Source of the DNA: Excoecaria cochinchinensis
Lineage: Eukaryota > Streptophyta > Magnoliopsida > Malpighiales > Euphorbiaceae
Direction: 5' to 3'
Length of the DNA: 64,000 bases
NCBI GenBank assembly: GCA_947683425.1
Contig: CANTUQ010000004.1
Location: 11,818,001-11,882,000, forward strand
The translations under genes and the position numbers were made by a program. Below, piece after piece: positions 47,835-60,127 of the stretch. Position 1 is the stretch's first letter, and each line of letters begins with the position of its first letter. The notes under the pieces were generated by a model. It was not told where the DNA came from. It was given only the letters and a program-made list of their open reading frames with translations, and did not search any database.

Positions 47835-50800
47835 TATAACACACTTAACTCTCTAAACTATACGTATAATAATAAGATATTCAATTATCACCCAAGTACT
47901 AAAGTCACAAGATTATGTTACGGTAGACAATCTAGTAAAAAAAATTTTCGCATTCATATACATATATAATATTCATAATAGAATAATAGTCAGTACAAAA
48001 ATTCTATCTGTAACTTTACATTAATTTAAAACTTAAATCCGTATTGTCCTTCGAAATCGTATACATGCCATGCCTATCCTCACATTTGCTTTCCTTCCCT
48101 CCTGATGATTGTCAGGTAAACTTCAGCCACATTATGACTTTCTACCTTCATTACTTGCACGCAGTAAACAACACTTCACGCTGATCATTAAAATGCCCAG
48201 TGGTTGATAAATATCCTAAATTTTCCATTCTATACTAATCATTCATACAACCACACTTATCTAAGGTTATTGCATTTTTATGTTTTCTTTACCTTTACAT
48301 TTACTTATCACTTTATTGAAATTCTTAATTATGACCACTACTCATGATTATCACTAATATTGACACTTTAATTTCATTTACAATATCAACATTAACATTT
48401 TCATTGTTTCCTTTACTAGATTATCACTATTTAATTTTAACTCAATTCATTTTCTCTGACTAAATTATATGTGCATAGTCCTATATCCATATTTTTCCTT
48501 TTTGTATTATCAGTAGTCCTTTAACATTCTGAACACTTACGAATTTACCCTTCTATTTCAATTTATTTACCAATATGCCATTAGGTATTCATTTAATGAA
48601 ATTTATTTACACAAAGCATTCATATTACTAACTAATTTCATTTTAATTCTTTAATTAACATTATTATATTCAATTTATGTTTTAGTCCCTGATCTTATAC
48701 TAATTTACAATAGTGTCTTCCATTAACACTTATTTATAATTGTGCCATTATTTAACTTATATTTACATCTATTTTCATTATATAACATACAAATTACCAT
48801 TTAGTCCTTATAATACTATTTCTATGTCAAATTGCACTCCAATCCTTTTATTTTCATGTATTTACAAAAATGACACTAATTATTCTTAATTTCACACTTC
48901 ATACATTACTTAAATTACAAATTACCATTTAGACCTTAAATCACTACTTTTATGCCAAATTATAATTTAGTCCCTAGAATTTGCCTGAATTACATTATTA
49001 ACCATTTAACTACATTTTCCCCTTTTAACCCTTATCAATTCAATTATGAACTAAATTACCGTTTTACCCTTAAACTTTCGTCACATTTCAATATTGCCCT
49101 TCTTTTTATCTTTATTTACAATAATGCCTTTGATTGACTTAATTTCTATATTTTATTCACTATTTGACTTATAATTTACCAATTAGTCCCCAAACTATTA
49201 TTTTCACGTAAAATTACATTTTAGTCCTTATCTTATCCAAATTTGATCTGATCTGATCTGATCTGATCTTCTCTTATCTTATCTTATATCATCTTATCTT
49301 ATATTTAACACTTAATTTGCCATATATCCATTTTGTATTTTACTTTCCACTATTACCCTTATTCACAATCTCTTTTCAAACAGTCTCATTTTAAATCCAT
49401 TTCTTAAATTTGCCCCTAGTATCATTCAGTAGAAATCACTTGACTGGATATGTGGGACAGGGCTTCCAAGCCATAAATCTACCGAAGTGGCCACTTTGGG
49501 GCCAGATTGCACTTTAGTAGTGTCGGAGTGACCACTTAGGGGCTAGATTACGCTCCGACGATAGTACATTAACATTTGAACATTTAACACTTAACACTAT
49601 GACACTTATAAGTACACCGTCATTGGTCTACAATTGCTAGGCATCATGACTCGCTACTGCGGTACACTATAGTCCCTATGGCTAGCCAATTATATCCTAC
49701 ACTTCATGATTTCTCGACCATTTACATACATTTCATTTCCAATACACTTTCGTTTATTGCAATAACAACATATAACAGGCACCATGACATGCCACTAACA
49801 CTTGCATTTTCAATCATAATTTTATTTTATGACAATCATAATGCATATTTAACTTCATAACCATATTCATTTCATAATAATCACATTTATTTCATTATAG
49901 CCATAGTTATTGCAATATTATCCATAACCATTTCATATTATTCACTTATTACCCATCATTCATATGCTTAATTTCTTTTCTATTAAATTAAATTTAATTT
50001 TACTTATTATTTATTCTAATCTTATTTATGTCATTACTTCACTTTACCACAACACAAACCATGATTTTTACTTATTACATAATACAATTTCAATATAAAT
50101 TATATTCATTACTAATCCAAAAATTCCAGATAAATTAGTATATCCTCTATTTTCATTACATATTCATTTTATAACCTTAAATTCATTTAATTATTCACTT
50201 ATACATTAATATACCTTAAGAAAACATTCGGCCAAGCTTATGAAATTTCATCCATAATTCTTTTTCTTCCATTTGAGCTTTATACTATTAGATTACATGT
50301 TATTTAACATGAATACATACTTACAAATACACTATGTTATACTTTACATACCATTCGGCCTAACCATATCTTTTCCTTCAATTTTATTTCTTTTACTCAT
50401 TTATCCTTAGTTAAGCTAGATTATACCTTAATTTACATGTTTATACCATTAATTTACATTTAATCACAAAACATACCCTGGTATACCCTAATATGCCATT
50501 CGACCTCCATTATGTCCATAACATACAATTTGTTTCTTCTTGATTTAAGCATTTAAATCATCATTTTTAACATCCCTATGGTTTGATTCAATTAAACATG
50601 CATATTTCACATACTTTATGTTTAAACATAAAAAAAAAAATCATGTTTTTTTAATGGAAAAAGAAGGATATTATATCCACTAACCTTATATCCTTGATCT
50701 TTACTCCTTAAACTTCCTTTCCAATGTCTTTAACCCATGAAACAACTTTCTTCTCTTTAAAAACCTCAATTTTAGGACATAACCTTTTCCACTTACTTTT

Positions 50801-51968
50801 TCCCATTTCTTCCACTTCAAAAGAACTTTAAGCATCACCACTAAGTTGTAGATGACCTTAAATTTATTTGGGAGGCTTGGATTTAGGGAGAGATGTGGAG
50901 AGAAATAAAGAAAATGGATGGAAGAACCAAAGTATGCAATTTGGCCTATGGAAGGAGGAGGAAATCTGCTGGAATTCTACAGATTTCTCTAGAGAAATCT
51001 CGCTTTTGGGGGTTTATATAAGGGTCTTGATGGACTGCACTTGGTCCAACCAATTGGGCCAACCTAATTTTAAGTTCATTTAGGTAATTAGGCCCATTTT
51101 CTAATCAAAATTTATTTTTATCACATTCCCATTTAAATTCCTACCAAAATCAATTTCATAATTCTTTAAATATAGAATTTAGCCTCCACATAAAATTTTA
51201 GCCCAATCGAAGACCGTTTCTCGGTCCGATAATTTCTTACCAGTCCGATAACCCAACTTTTTATCTCACTGTAAAATATATTTTTCACTATTATAAGATT
51301 CTCCATATGATTTAAAGCAAATCCATACTATTAGATAATTTTTCTGAGCTCCATAGCTCTATTTAGAGTCCGGTCAAACTAGTCAAACCACAGTCAACTG
51401 GTCCTATCGATCCGGTTCATTGGTTAAACCAGTTCGGTTCACTGTTCATCCTTGACCTTAGTTTTACTCTTTATGGCTCATTTAACCTTGATTTCATTTG
51501 AATCAGGGTCCCTATCTGGTCCGGTTCACCAATTTTTCAGTGTCGCCGAAAACTTTATTTTTCACTACCAAAATTTCATAAATATTATCTAGAGTCTATC
51601 TATACCTTCAAAATAATTTTTAGAGGTCATTTACTATTTTTAAAAATTAAGTCAAACCCTTGGATACTATTGAATCGAACTAGAGGCTTTCTCCTATTTG
51701 ACTTTAAGGGAACTATTTGACCTCATTTTTATGTTAAATTATACCATCAGACTCCTTATAACTTGTACTTTCCAATGGTCCAATAAAATATTTTTCTCTA
51801 CTGGCTTCCCGGAAGGTCACCCATCAGGGGCTTCCCTGGTCTAAGCACGTTTAACCTTCCTTCTCCACTGTCTTTTAGGGCACAATCACTAATATCTTCA
51901 CACGAAATTCAAATATACACTGTACATATTTCACTAATCACTACTAACCTGATATTCAGGTCATTACA
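47835..51968 (-). mobile_element. LTR I: solo LTR of the 4-5 kb class
   Basis: Left end TATAACACAC (mutated TGTAACACCC), right end GGTCATTACA; perfect target duplication TACAT (47830-47834 and 51969-51973). 4,134 bp. Contains the family-2 hairpin (48181-48200), antisense AT-phrase array (about 48500-49400, with a GATCT pentamer run at 49242-49265) and a CGGT/ACCG-rich region (about 51370-51450). No coding sequence. Confidence 0.85.
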
Positions 51969-52368
51969 TACATACTCTTCTTAAACACTTATGTTTCTTT
52001 TCAATTCAATCATGTAAACATTTATCACATGTATCGTTCAAGTTCATTCTCAAGTCATATACATATTTGAATAAGAAAACATACCTTTCTAAAGCCATAG
52101 GTTTATGCCCAATAATATGGGGCCAAATCGGATGCCTAAACATATCTTATATTTATAAAATCAAACATTTTCAAAATCATTATATTTCCAAACATAACCA
52201 TATTTCTTTTATTCTCATATTCACCCTTTTATATCTTTCACAATTCTATATATACTCATTCTATTTTGCATTTATACATTATATCCAATCGGAATATAGG
52301 ATCAAGGCTGATCAAACTTGACCTCTCAATTCCAATCTATCAACTCTTTCAACAGTAAATGTGAACCT

Positions 52369-52435
52369 AAGTCAGATCAGACTTGAGCTAAGTCTGATCA
52401 ACCTAAGTCAGATCAAACTTAAGCTAAGTCCGATT
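52369..52435. repeat. palindrome island of LTR C
   Basis: AAGTCAGATCAGACTTGAGC and close variants repeat three times at about 30-bp spacing; AAGTC and GACTT arms pair, and GATC sits at the centre. Unlike other islands it lacks CpG, consistent with long decay of methylated CG. Confidence 0.7.
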
Positions 52436-52439
52436 AGAG

Positions 52440-53283
52440 TTTAAATAGTAGAATCTCAAAGTTTTACAAGCAAATCCTATCAAACTTTAACTAAAGAACT
52501 AAGTTCGGTCGAACATTAAGTTAAATCAGATAAAAAATGTAGCATATCTAATTCCTGAGTTCAAGTTCAGAAACCATTTATATAGCAGGCAAGATTTTGA
52601 GTCCTTTTAACTAGCATTGTTTACATAGAAAATAGAATTTTTAGGCATGGTCTCTTCTTAATAATTATTCCCTTAGATCTTAAGTTTCCTATAGTTGAAA
52701 AATTAAGCAATTTTGAATTATAAATCATGAGATATGTCCATAATAATCCAAACTGCTCCCAAAACAAAGGTAACAACAAGTCTTCAACTTCAAATTAAGT
52801 GATTTTTTCGCCATTAGAATCATGAATTCCATATCTATAAAAATATCATAAATGACCATGAATTAATTCTGACTCTAAGACCTTTAAAAATGGCCAAAAC
52901 ACAAGTGTCTCTAATCTGGCGGGTTTAATGGAATAGTATATCTTGTTAGGGTCATATCACACTTTTTGTACATCCAAATAATCTGATATTTGTCCCATTT
53001 GATACTTAACATCCTAGGGAACAAATGTTAAGAAGGACATTTTGCCTAAAAAGGAGGTTTAGACCTTGTTTAAGGCGATACAAGTTTGAGGTGAAAAGCG
53101 GTCTCGTGAAGTTCGTGTTGGAGCCTACTGTCGCTACCGCGACAAAAAAGTCAAAAGAGTGATTTTCTTCTTGATTTAGAGGCCATGGTTGGCATAAATC
53201 ATTTCCCACCTTCACCCTTCTCTATGTATTTTTGTGTGTTTTTCCTTTCCGAAATGTACCCGAACTTTACTGCAAGTTATTAT
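52440..53283. other. LTR C / LTR K junction zone, boundary unresolved
   Basis: Holds the rest of C's U3 and the 5' part of LTR K. A small CpG palindrome CTGTCGCTACCGCGAC near 53128 probably belongs to K's island. No clear TG start for K found. No gene seen. Confidence 0.4.
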
Positions 53284-53717
53284 TGTAACACCCCTTACCC
53301 ATAAGTAGAGAACTTAACCCTTCGAAGAGGATGAAGGTCCCCGGTAGATAAGGATTACCACCCACAGACGCTCAAACAGAATCAATCATTGCACACCAAT
53401 TACATATACAAATAAATAAATTAAATTTCATAAGTTATCTGAGAAAAGACCATGGAGCAAAATTTTGCGTTTCATTAATATGACAAAAGTGGCTTTACAT
53501 ATTACAAAAGATACAAAAGTGCCTCAGCACCACAGAATGATTACATATACTAATAACAAAATCATTTATAAAATATCCTTTACATAGGTTCAATAGTATA
53601 AGACTATAATATATATACAAAAAGAATACAAGGCCTAATTACAAAATCTTCTATCCACTAGTTGTGTTGGCCCTACTGATGCGAAACCCTCGGTTCAACC
53701 CTTCAAAACCTTCCACA

Positions 53718-53764
53718 CCTGCACGGATAAAACACCCGTGCTAAGCAAAAATCGCTTAGTGGGG
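53718..53764 (-). repeat. double hairpin of LTR J
   Basis: Minus strand CCCCACTAAGC...GCTTAGCACGGG and then CCGTGCAGG. First stem CTAAGC/GCTTAG perfect; second CACGGG/CCGTG. About 435-480 bp from the LTR 3' end. Confidence 0.7.
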
Positions 53765-53958
53765 AAACAAAGATGCACGATGACCACTCATAGTGGTGTC
53801 AACAAATAATCATAAGTGAATGGCATAGTTAATTGTTAAGATGTCATAAATTAACTTAACGCATAACAGCACTATAATCATATTATTTCCAATAAGCAAT
53901 AATTCAGAAATTCACACATAATAACAAATAACACTATTGCACCTGTTATATCAAAATA

Positions 53959-54195
53959 GTGGATAACAAGTACGCGTAGATACTCGAAGGTATTAACAGT
54001 ATTCTCATAACACGTAGATACCTGAGGGTATCAAAACAATCTTTTAATTTTGTTCCAAAATCATTTTCGCGTGGGATCTTAAATAAGATCCAAGACAGAA
54101 GGATCACGAAGATCCAGTCGGGGGACCTGATTAGGGTCCAAATCATACACTAGCTGCAGCAACACTAGCTCTATTAGGCATGCCTAACTATCCAC
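53959..54195 (-). repeat. hairpin cassette of LTR J
   Basis: GTGGATA to CTATCCAC. Stems GATACTCGAAGGTATT, GATACCTGAGGGTATC, GATCTT/AAGATC, GGATC/GATCC and GGGACC/GGGTCC in series, then the palindrome TTAGGCATGCCTAA. Confidence 0.75.
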
Positions 54196-54397
54196 TTATT
54201 CGACTCTAGCAGGTCATGTATAATCCAAGACACATTTCAGTTCACAACATATGTTTGCATCATGTTTTATTCATGATATAGGAAGCATATAAACACATTT
54301 ATATATATATATAGACTATACATAATTCTAGAAGTAATACAAATTGGAAAGTTAAGTATTGTAATCATAAAAGAGAAGTCAAAAAGAAAAGCTAGAG

Positions 54398-54716
54398 GGT
54401 GTCGCGCTCGCGACAGAGGAGAAGTTGGCCTCCTATAGCAATCGCGACGAGCCTCGCGCTCTCGTGGAGACAAAAATAGATCTCACTATCGCACTCGCAA
54501 CAAGCGTCACGCCCATGATAGTGAGTACCTGCAAGAGCTGTCGCGGGCTCGCGCCCAGGTGCGCGCTCGCGACAGAAGCTTGGCCAAATGTTGAGCTCTC
54601 TGTCGCGATCGCGACAGGGAGTCCACGCTGTGCACGCCCGATCGCTCACAGCTCAGCACGCGCGATGGGACAGAGATCACCGAGCTCTGTCGCGACATCA
54701 TCGCGCTCGCGACAGA
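54398..54716. repeat. palindrome island of LTR J
   Basis: Repeated TGTCGCGCTCGCGACA-type palindromes (about 54400, 54540-54580, 54600-54618, 54690-54715), with inner variation GCTC/GATC that stays self-complementary. Strong CpG enrichment. Confidence 0.85.
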
Positions 54717-56129
54717 GTCGTGATTTCCACTCCCAACGCCAAAATCTACAGAAAATCATTCTCCACTGTCACCCACTCACTAATTTGGTTCCAAAACTCA
54801 GTTCTAAGTAAAATCCTTCATTCAAACCATTGTACACAACATAAACATGCCCTTTGAACTCATAATTGTCATCAAATCAAGCAAATCACAAAATCAAAAT
54901 CCAAAAGTTCTCAAACCAGCAATTTCTAAGAAAACATGCAAAATTTCCACATTTTAACTCCATCCTGCACAACCCATGCTTCTCAACTCAAATTCAACAA
55001 TACCCATAAGTCATAGAAGCCAAAACACACAATCCATATCATCAATTCCAATCATAATACAAAAATCATCAAAATACACAAAATGCACAAAATACACAAA
55101 TGTTCCCAAATCTCAAAATATGGCGTTTCAATCTCGAGCTCCACTACCACTCGTGATATCCTTGCCTTTCGTCTCCTTAGGTAGACTCTTTGACCCACAA
55201 AACCCAGCAAAAACCAGAATTCAAACTCAAACACACACACTTAGGTATAAAACTCACTCAAAGAAAAGAAGAAGGAAGGACACTAAATTACAAACCCCCA
55301 ACTCACCACAGCTCACGCAATGCCAACAAAAGAAGAACTATAAAAAGAAACAAAGAGAAAGAAGAAGAGGATGAAAAAGTAACAGGAAGAGAAGGAAAAG
55401 AAGAAGAAAATGGGATAAGAATAAAGGGGAAGAACAGCTGTCCCTTTCTTCTCTCTCCCATGCCACATGGCAACTCCCTATTGGGCCACATACTAACTGC
55501 ACCTAACTCCCATCCTTTAAGCTACACTCAAGACTAATCTCTTAATCCTACACTACTCCCATACACTCACTCACACCTAACTATAGCCCACAACACACAC
55601 ACTACTCTAATACACTCACTCACACTAGAACATAACCCAACTAAAGCATAATAACAAATTAATTTAACCAAAATGAAAACATGCTCAAAATAAACCACAC
55701 ATATTTACACGCACACAAGGCTCACTCTACTAGGGTGGTTTCGGGGTGTTACAATTATAGCTTATCCCATTCATGTTTAAGCTTGTGATATAAGTACATG
55801 AATGTTTGACAATTGAAATATATATAAATGATACTATGGCATAGTAGTTTAATAAAGGAATTAAATGCATAACGGAATGTGAGTATATTTATCAAGCCAT
55901 AGGTGTGTTCGAGGCATGAAATGATGCGAATGTGTTTAATGTGATAACTTATTAAATGATGCAAATTTACTCAATGCAATAATTGTACCATGATGTTTCT
56001 TTAAGAAACTACATGAATACATTACAATGTGAATAAATCTTACTATGCGAATGAATATCATGATGTGTGTGAATAATATCATAAATGAACATAACTATAT
56101 GAGTTAATGATTAAGCCTGTAATCGAGTC

Positions 56130-56283
56130 GTGGATAAGTAAGCATGCTTAGAAAGGGCTAGTGATTCGCTGCTGCTAGTGTGGCACTGACGGGTGTCTAG
56201 TGATTGATACAGATGGGTATCCAGTGATCTAGTGTTTGGGACTTCGGTCTCTAGTGTTTAATATCTATTGTACCCGTATCCAC
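56130..56283 (+). repeat. hairpin cassette of LTR K
   Basis: GTGGATA to GTATCCAC, with TAAGCATGCTTA first, then GATACAGATGGGTATC, GACTTCGGTCTC and related stems separated by CTAGTG or CCAGTG spacers. Confidence 0.7.
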
Positions 56284-56624
56284 TTCTATAACGATTCAGG
56301 CTATCTATAAAAGAATGATTGTGTATGTTTGATGATAATATTGTATGTTATAGCATGATTATGTTCTTATTAACTATTGATAGTGTTATCCCTTCTATAT
56401 AGTGTAATATCAATGCCATGCTAATTGATATAGCGATCTTGATATTGAAGTCTTTCGCTGACGTTAGGTATCGAATATTGTTATTGTAGAGTATGGATTC
56501 TTGAATGTTGGCTTGTTGTGAAACCCTTGTATGAGTACTATTACATGATTTGTTGTTGAGAAATGCATGATATAATGATATGTGTTAATGTATGAATGAC
56601 TGTGTTATATTGCTTTGTTTTCAT

Positions 56625-56671
56625 CCCCACTAAGAGTTATCGCTTAGCATGGGTGTTTGTCCCCGTGTAGG
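56625..56671 (+). repeat. double hairpin of LTR K
   Basis: CTAAGA/GCTTAG (one mismatch) then CATGGG/CCCGTG, where a C-to-T change is tolerated by a G-T pair. Confidence 0.65.
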
Positions 56672-57047
56672 TCATAGCTTGGAGTTCGCATTTTGAAGAT
56701 GGTTTTCTGCAGGCCACTGTAGGAGGTTGAAGTTGTCTATCTAGGTTGATAATTTTGTAATGATATTGCATAATTAGAGCTCCATTTTTTTTATAAGATA
56801 AGCATAAATGTATATGTAATTTTGTATTGTAATATGTAACTATAATGAACTAGGGCAAGTGAATGGCTTAGTGATCATTAATGTATGCTAATATCAATAG
56901 TGATCTTATAGTGGTAGTAAATAGAGATAATAATATTGATTTAGTGATAATAAGTAGATCTAGTAATGCTAATTGGATTTAGTTATAGCATGATTGTTGT
57001 GTAGCGCTCCCTTGTCCTCCCAAGGGGCATTGGGCTGTTACGATTAT

Positions 57048-57518
57048 GCTTCTCCCTTAGAAATTATTTAGGCATGAAATTAGATATGGAAATGGGGAGG
57101 AAAGTAAAATGTGAATTCTGTAATTGGTTCTTCTCTTTTTGAGAACCAACTTTCTCTCTCTCTCTCTCTCTCTCCTTTATACACATGTTAATTCATGCCT
57201 CTTTTACATTGTCCACGTGTCATTATTCTTATAAACTCCATCTTTTTTATTTTTCTTATATTTATTATTCAACCCCTAGACTTCATTTATTTCCACATTT
57301 GCATATAGTTTAGCTCTATTTTCATTTTTGCCCATATTCTAAATTCACTTGTACATATATAACTCAATTTACAATAATTATCAAAATGCCCCTTATCTTT
57401 TAAATTAATTCCCTTTACGTCTTTTTTTTTATACTTTAATGCACTTAACTTTTATAATTTACTTTGTAATTTACCTCAAACATGACATATTACTACTAGG
57501 ATATTTTGGGGCATTATA
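57048..57518 (-). repeat. 5' head of LTR C
   Basis: Last piece of C, ending at its terminus GGGGCATTATA. Contains a (CT)n run (about 57149-57173). Minus-strand sense start of the LTR. Confidence 0.65.
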
Positions 57519-57799
57519 ATATATCCATATCTAAAATAATCATCTATGAAGGTTATGAAGTATGGATAACCTCCTCTGGCATATGTGGACAGTAGACCAC
57601 ATACGTCTGAATGTATAAGTTCCAATATTTCACTAGTCCATGCACCTTTACCACTAAAGGGTACCTTAGTCAGCTTTTCCAATAAATAAGTTTCACATGT
57701 TTTAAATAATTCATAGTCAAATAAACCTAAGTCACCAAACTTATGTAACTTAGACATGTGTGTTTCATTTATATGTCTTAATTGATAATGCCATAACAT
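57519..57799 (-). pseudogene. Ty1/copia GAG-pre-integrase and integrase, proximal half (broken)
   Basis: Minus-strand frame of 107 aa. Residues 1-50 are the GAG-pre-integrase zinc region (WHxxLxHIN, His4 and His9; Cys35 present but the second Cys replaced by Tyr38). Residues 58-93 are the start of the rve catalytic core with IHSDVCG (Asp65 is the first of the DDE triad) and FIDDYFRYGY. Codons after about residue 94 belong to inserted LTR C. The rest of the core is found at 2484-2878 in the same orientation. The polyprotein would have made copia protease, integrase and reverse transcriptase; this copy is dead. Confidence 0.88.
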
Positions 57800-58007
57800 A
57801 GATGTTTTGAGGGTATCTTTCTTTAATCTCTTATATTTATATTAATATTTTTCTTATCTAATAAATACTTGAAGTTGAAGCATCTCCTTACTTCTCCCTC
57901 ATAAGAGATTAAAAATTAATCATGCAATATTTCCTCTATTAATGGTTATGTCCTAGGCCAAATATTTATACCTTTATATAATGTTGTATTTTCATTTATT
58001 ACTCCAC

Positions 58008-58077
<70 letters not shown>

Positions 58078-58128
58078 GGCATGTTACATTATAGTAATGT
58101 TTATGGATAATATCTGATATTATTCTGA
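57800..58128. other. AT-rich debris with (TA)n run 58013-58072
   Basis: Upstream side of the copia fragment; a few codons may continue the polyprotein but stops are frequent. Includes a 60-bp AT dinucleotide run. Confidence 0.6.
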
Positions 58129-58129
58129 T

Positions 58130-58880
58130 TATCCTTAGTCATTTATCACTAAAGGGCATAAAGATAAATTAAGACTAGTATGGTTTTGATTGATAATCAT
58201 GAGATGATCATAAATGGTGATATAAATCAAAACCTGTAGGCACTTGTTGGAGAACATGGTACTGGATAGACTCGCTATGAGATCACTATATGGGTTAGTG
58301 TCATAAGTGATCTCATAATAGATATGTTATTGAATCCTTAAACCTAAGGTTATCACAATTTCCTACATAAGAAACATTATGCTTTGATATGATCAAACAT
58401 TATCTTTAATCGGATAATTAAAAAGGTATGATTAGGTATAATGGGAATTATGTAGAGGAAAGTGAATAATCAAGATGGGATTTGTCCTTCTATTATAAGA
58501 GAGATATCTACTAGGCCCCTCAATAAGTAGGACTGAGAAATGCATGGCCATGCTCAAATGAATTGATAGTGTGATCAATGTCATTTGAATTTATCAGTCT
58601 ACCTGGGGATCGAGAGGTTTGGGCAATATGAGTGTGACATGGACCATGACTATTGTTCAAACAAGATATCATATGACAAAAGGATTATAACATGTTCTAT
58701 TGGTTAAGTTAAAATCGAACTATCGATATTCATATTATTTGTATAGTCATAATGTCTTGCTAGATGCCACTTATGACTTGTGGGCTTATGATGGGTTTAG
58801 GTCCACTACCAAAATAATATGAACCTATTGGATCGTACACCAAGAACTTAATGAAAGAACTGGAGTTTAATTTGGGCATT
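58130..58880. other. degraded LTR-retrotransposon non-coding sequence (copia-like?)
   Basis: No ORF. The wording (e.g. TGCTAGATGCCACTTATGAC, GTCTACCTGGGGATC) looks like LTR/UTR of plant copia elements from general familiarity, but no termini were found. Confidence 0.3.
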
Positions 58881-58979
58881 TTGAATTAAAATATATCAGA
58901 TATTTTTTTCGAAATAATGTAAAGCAGTTAAGTAAATATTCTCTATTATTTAAATAAGGAATATTTTGTCCTTAATAGT

Positions 58980-59270
58980 CTTTCCATGTTAACCACTATG
59001 AGATACGCCGAACCCCGTCGACTCTAGAGGCCTGCTTTTAGGGTCGAGGAAGGTTCATAACACTCGTTAAGATTGGCTGCTTCGCAACAAACTAGGAATC
59101 ACCCCTATTCTATTATTGACGATCAACGTATGAGGGCTTCTATGTGGGTGCCAAGGGTTAGGTTTTGGAGTCACCACCCAATAAAACAATAAGAAAGTTC
59201 ACTATTACCTCATGAAGCCTAAACTAGAGAAGGTCTGGGACATCACTTTTACTTATACCCTGGTTAAGTT
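58980..59270 (-). repeat. Tat-type LTR U5 fragment, reverse orientation
   Basis: On the minus strand it resembles the U5 of the Tat-type LTR: TTGGGTGGTGACTCC (about 59167-59182) corresponds to TTGGGTGGCGACTCC at 28804-28818, preceded by GAACTTTCTTATTG and followed by diverged U5. Boundaries not found. Confidence 0.5.
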
Positions 59271-60127
59271 GATATTATTAAGTTTTTAAGATTAAATTAA
59301 TACCTCTCCTCTCACACAATTAATGCAAGTAATTAAAGTACATTTTAAACATATAATAAAGTGGTAAATATATTTACAATTACAATTGTCCTAAAAATAA
59401 ATACAAAGTCCATAAAAATAAGGAATAAGATACATATATAAACGAGAGATTCATTTGGATGGGAACATTGGTTCCTACATGCATATTTACAAAAGAAAAG
59501 AGTTCCTTGAGCAATTTTGGAACACCGGGATGAGTCATCCCATTTTGACGAAAAGAGAAACTCTTATTTGAAAGTGATATTTTCTTAGACAGAAATTAGG
59601 ACATTGTTCATATTTTATTAGAAAATCCCCATTAATTATATAAAATCCTTTTTGTGAATTTTTATTTAATGTGTCTGAAAACCCTTTATTATTATAATTC
59701 CCAAAATAAAATAATAAAAGATAAGCTAAGAAAATAATAAAGTACAAAAATAAATTATTGTAACCCAATGCACTCATACGTCCTAGCCTTTAGATCTCCA
59801 TTCGTCAGGAAACACTCACAAAAGGAACATATTAGACCAATAAAGATGAAATAAATAATTCATTAGTATAGACATAATAAAAGATAGTTAAATAAATAAA
59901 TAACTATTCTTAAGTTAAATAAATAAAGGCACAAATAAACACAAAGTGAAGAAAAAATTATAGTATGCATAATAAAGGGAAATTAAAATAATACATTTGA
60001 CATGGCATTAAAAAAGGCTAAAAAAATACATTAAAATGACATAATGGGCGAAATAGTGGCAACAGATGGCCACGATATGAGAGGGATGGGCATACAAAAG
60101 GATCACAAATGGGACGTGAAAGCTTCT
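59271..60127. other. AT-rich unassigned sequence
   Basis: No ORF above 80 aa, no termini recognised. Possibly the rest of the reversed Tat-type LTR. Confidence 0.4.

Larger units (their letters stand above)
53284..55753 (-). mobile_element. LTR J: solo LTR (2.47 kb)
   Basis: Starts TGTAACACCCC, ends GGGGTGTTACA; perfect target duplication ATTAT (53279-53283 and 55754-55758). Contains a double hairpin (53718-53764), hairpin cassette (53959-54195) and palindrome island (54398-54716). The 132-, 128- and 115-aa frames within it are Arg/Lys- or repeat-derived and not considered genes. Confidence 0.9.
55759..57042 (+). mobile_element. LTR K, 3' part (Tekay/Del-like)
   Basis: Closely related to LTR L over the whole stretch. 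Ends GGGCTGTTACG (CA mutated to CG) and is followed by ATTAT. It holds a hairpin cassette (56130-56283) and a double hairpin (56625-56671). Its 5' part should lie left of J, but the start is unresolved. Confidence 0.75.
2879..57518 (-). mobile_element. LTR C: outermost solo LTR, host of the whole nest
   Basis: Left end TGTCATACCCC (2879), right end GGGGCATTATA (57518; final CA mutated). Flanks are ATATG (2874-2878) and ATATA (57519-57523), a 4/5 match to a 5-bp target duplication, and the copia reading frame resumes in register across the two ends. C's own sequence survives as pieces 2879-3312, 25690-25977, 44799-45072, 47559-47834, part of 51974-53278 and 57048-57518. It retains a double hairpin (about 3211-3239), a split hairpin cassette (45006-45072 plus 47559-47668) and a palindrome island (52369-52435). 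Summed pieces are near the 2.5 kb usual for this LTR type. Oldest insertion of the nest. Confidence 0.75.

Noticed and set aside
54425..54857. 128-aa and 89-aa ORFs
   Set aside because: They cover the GTCGCG palindrome island of LTR J on both strands and have no recognisable domain.
55303..55537. Overlapping ORFs on both strands
   Set aside because: A/G-rich non-coding part of LTR J; the opposite-strand frames are composition effects.
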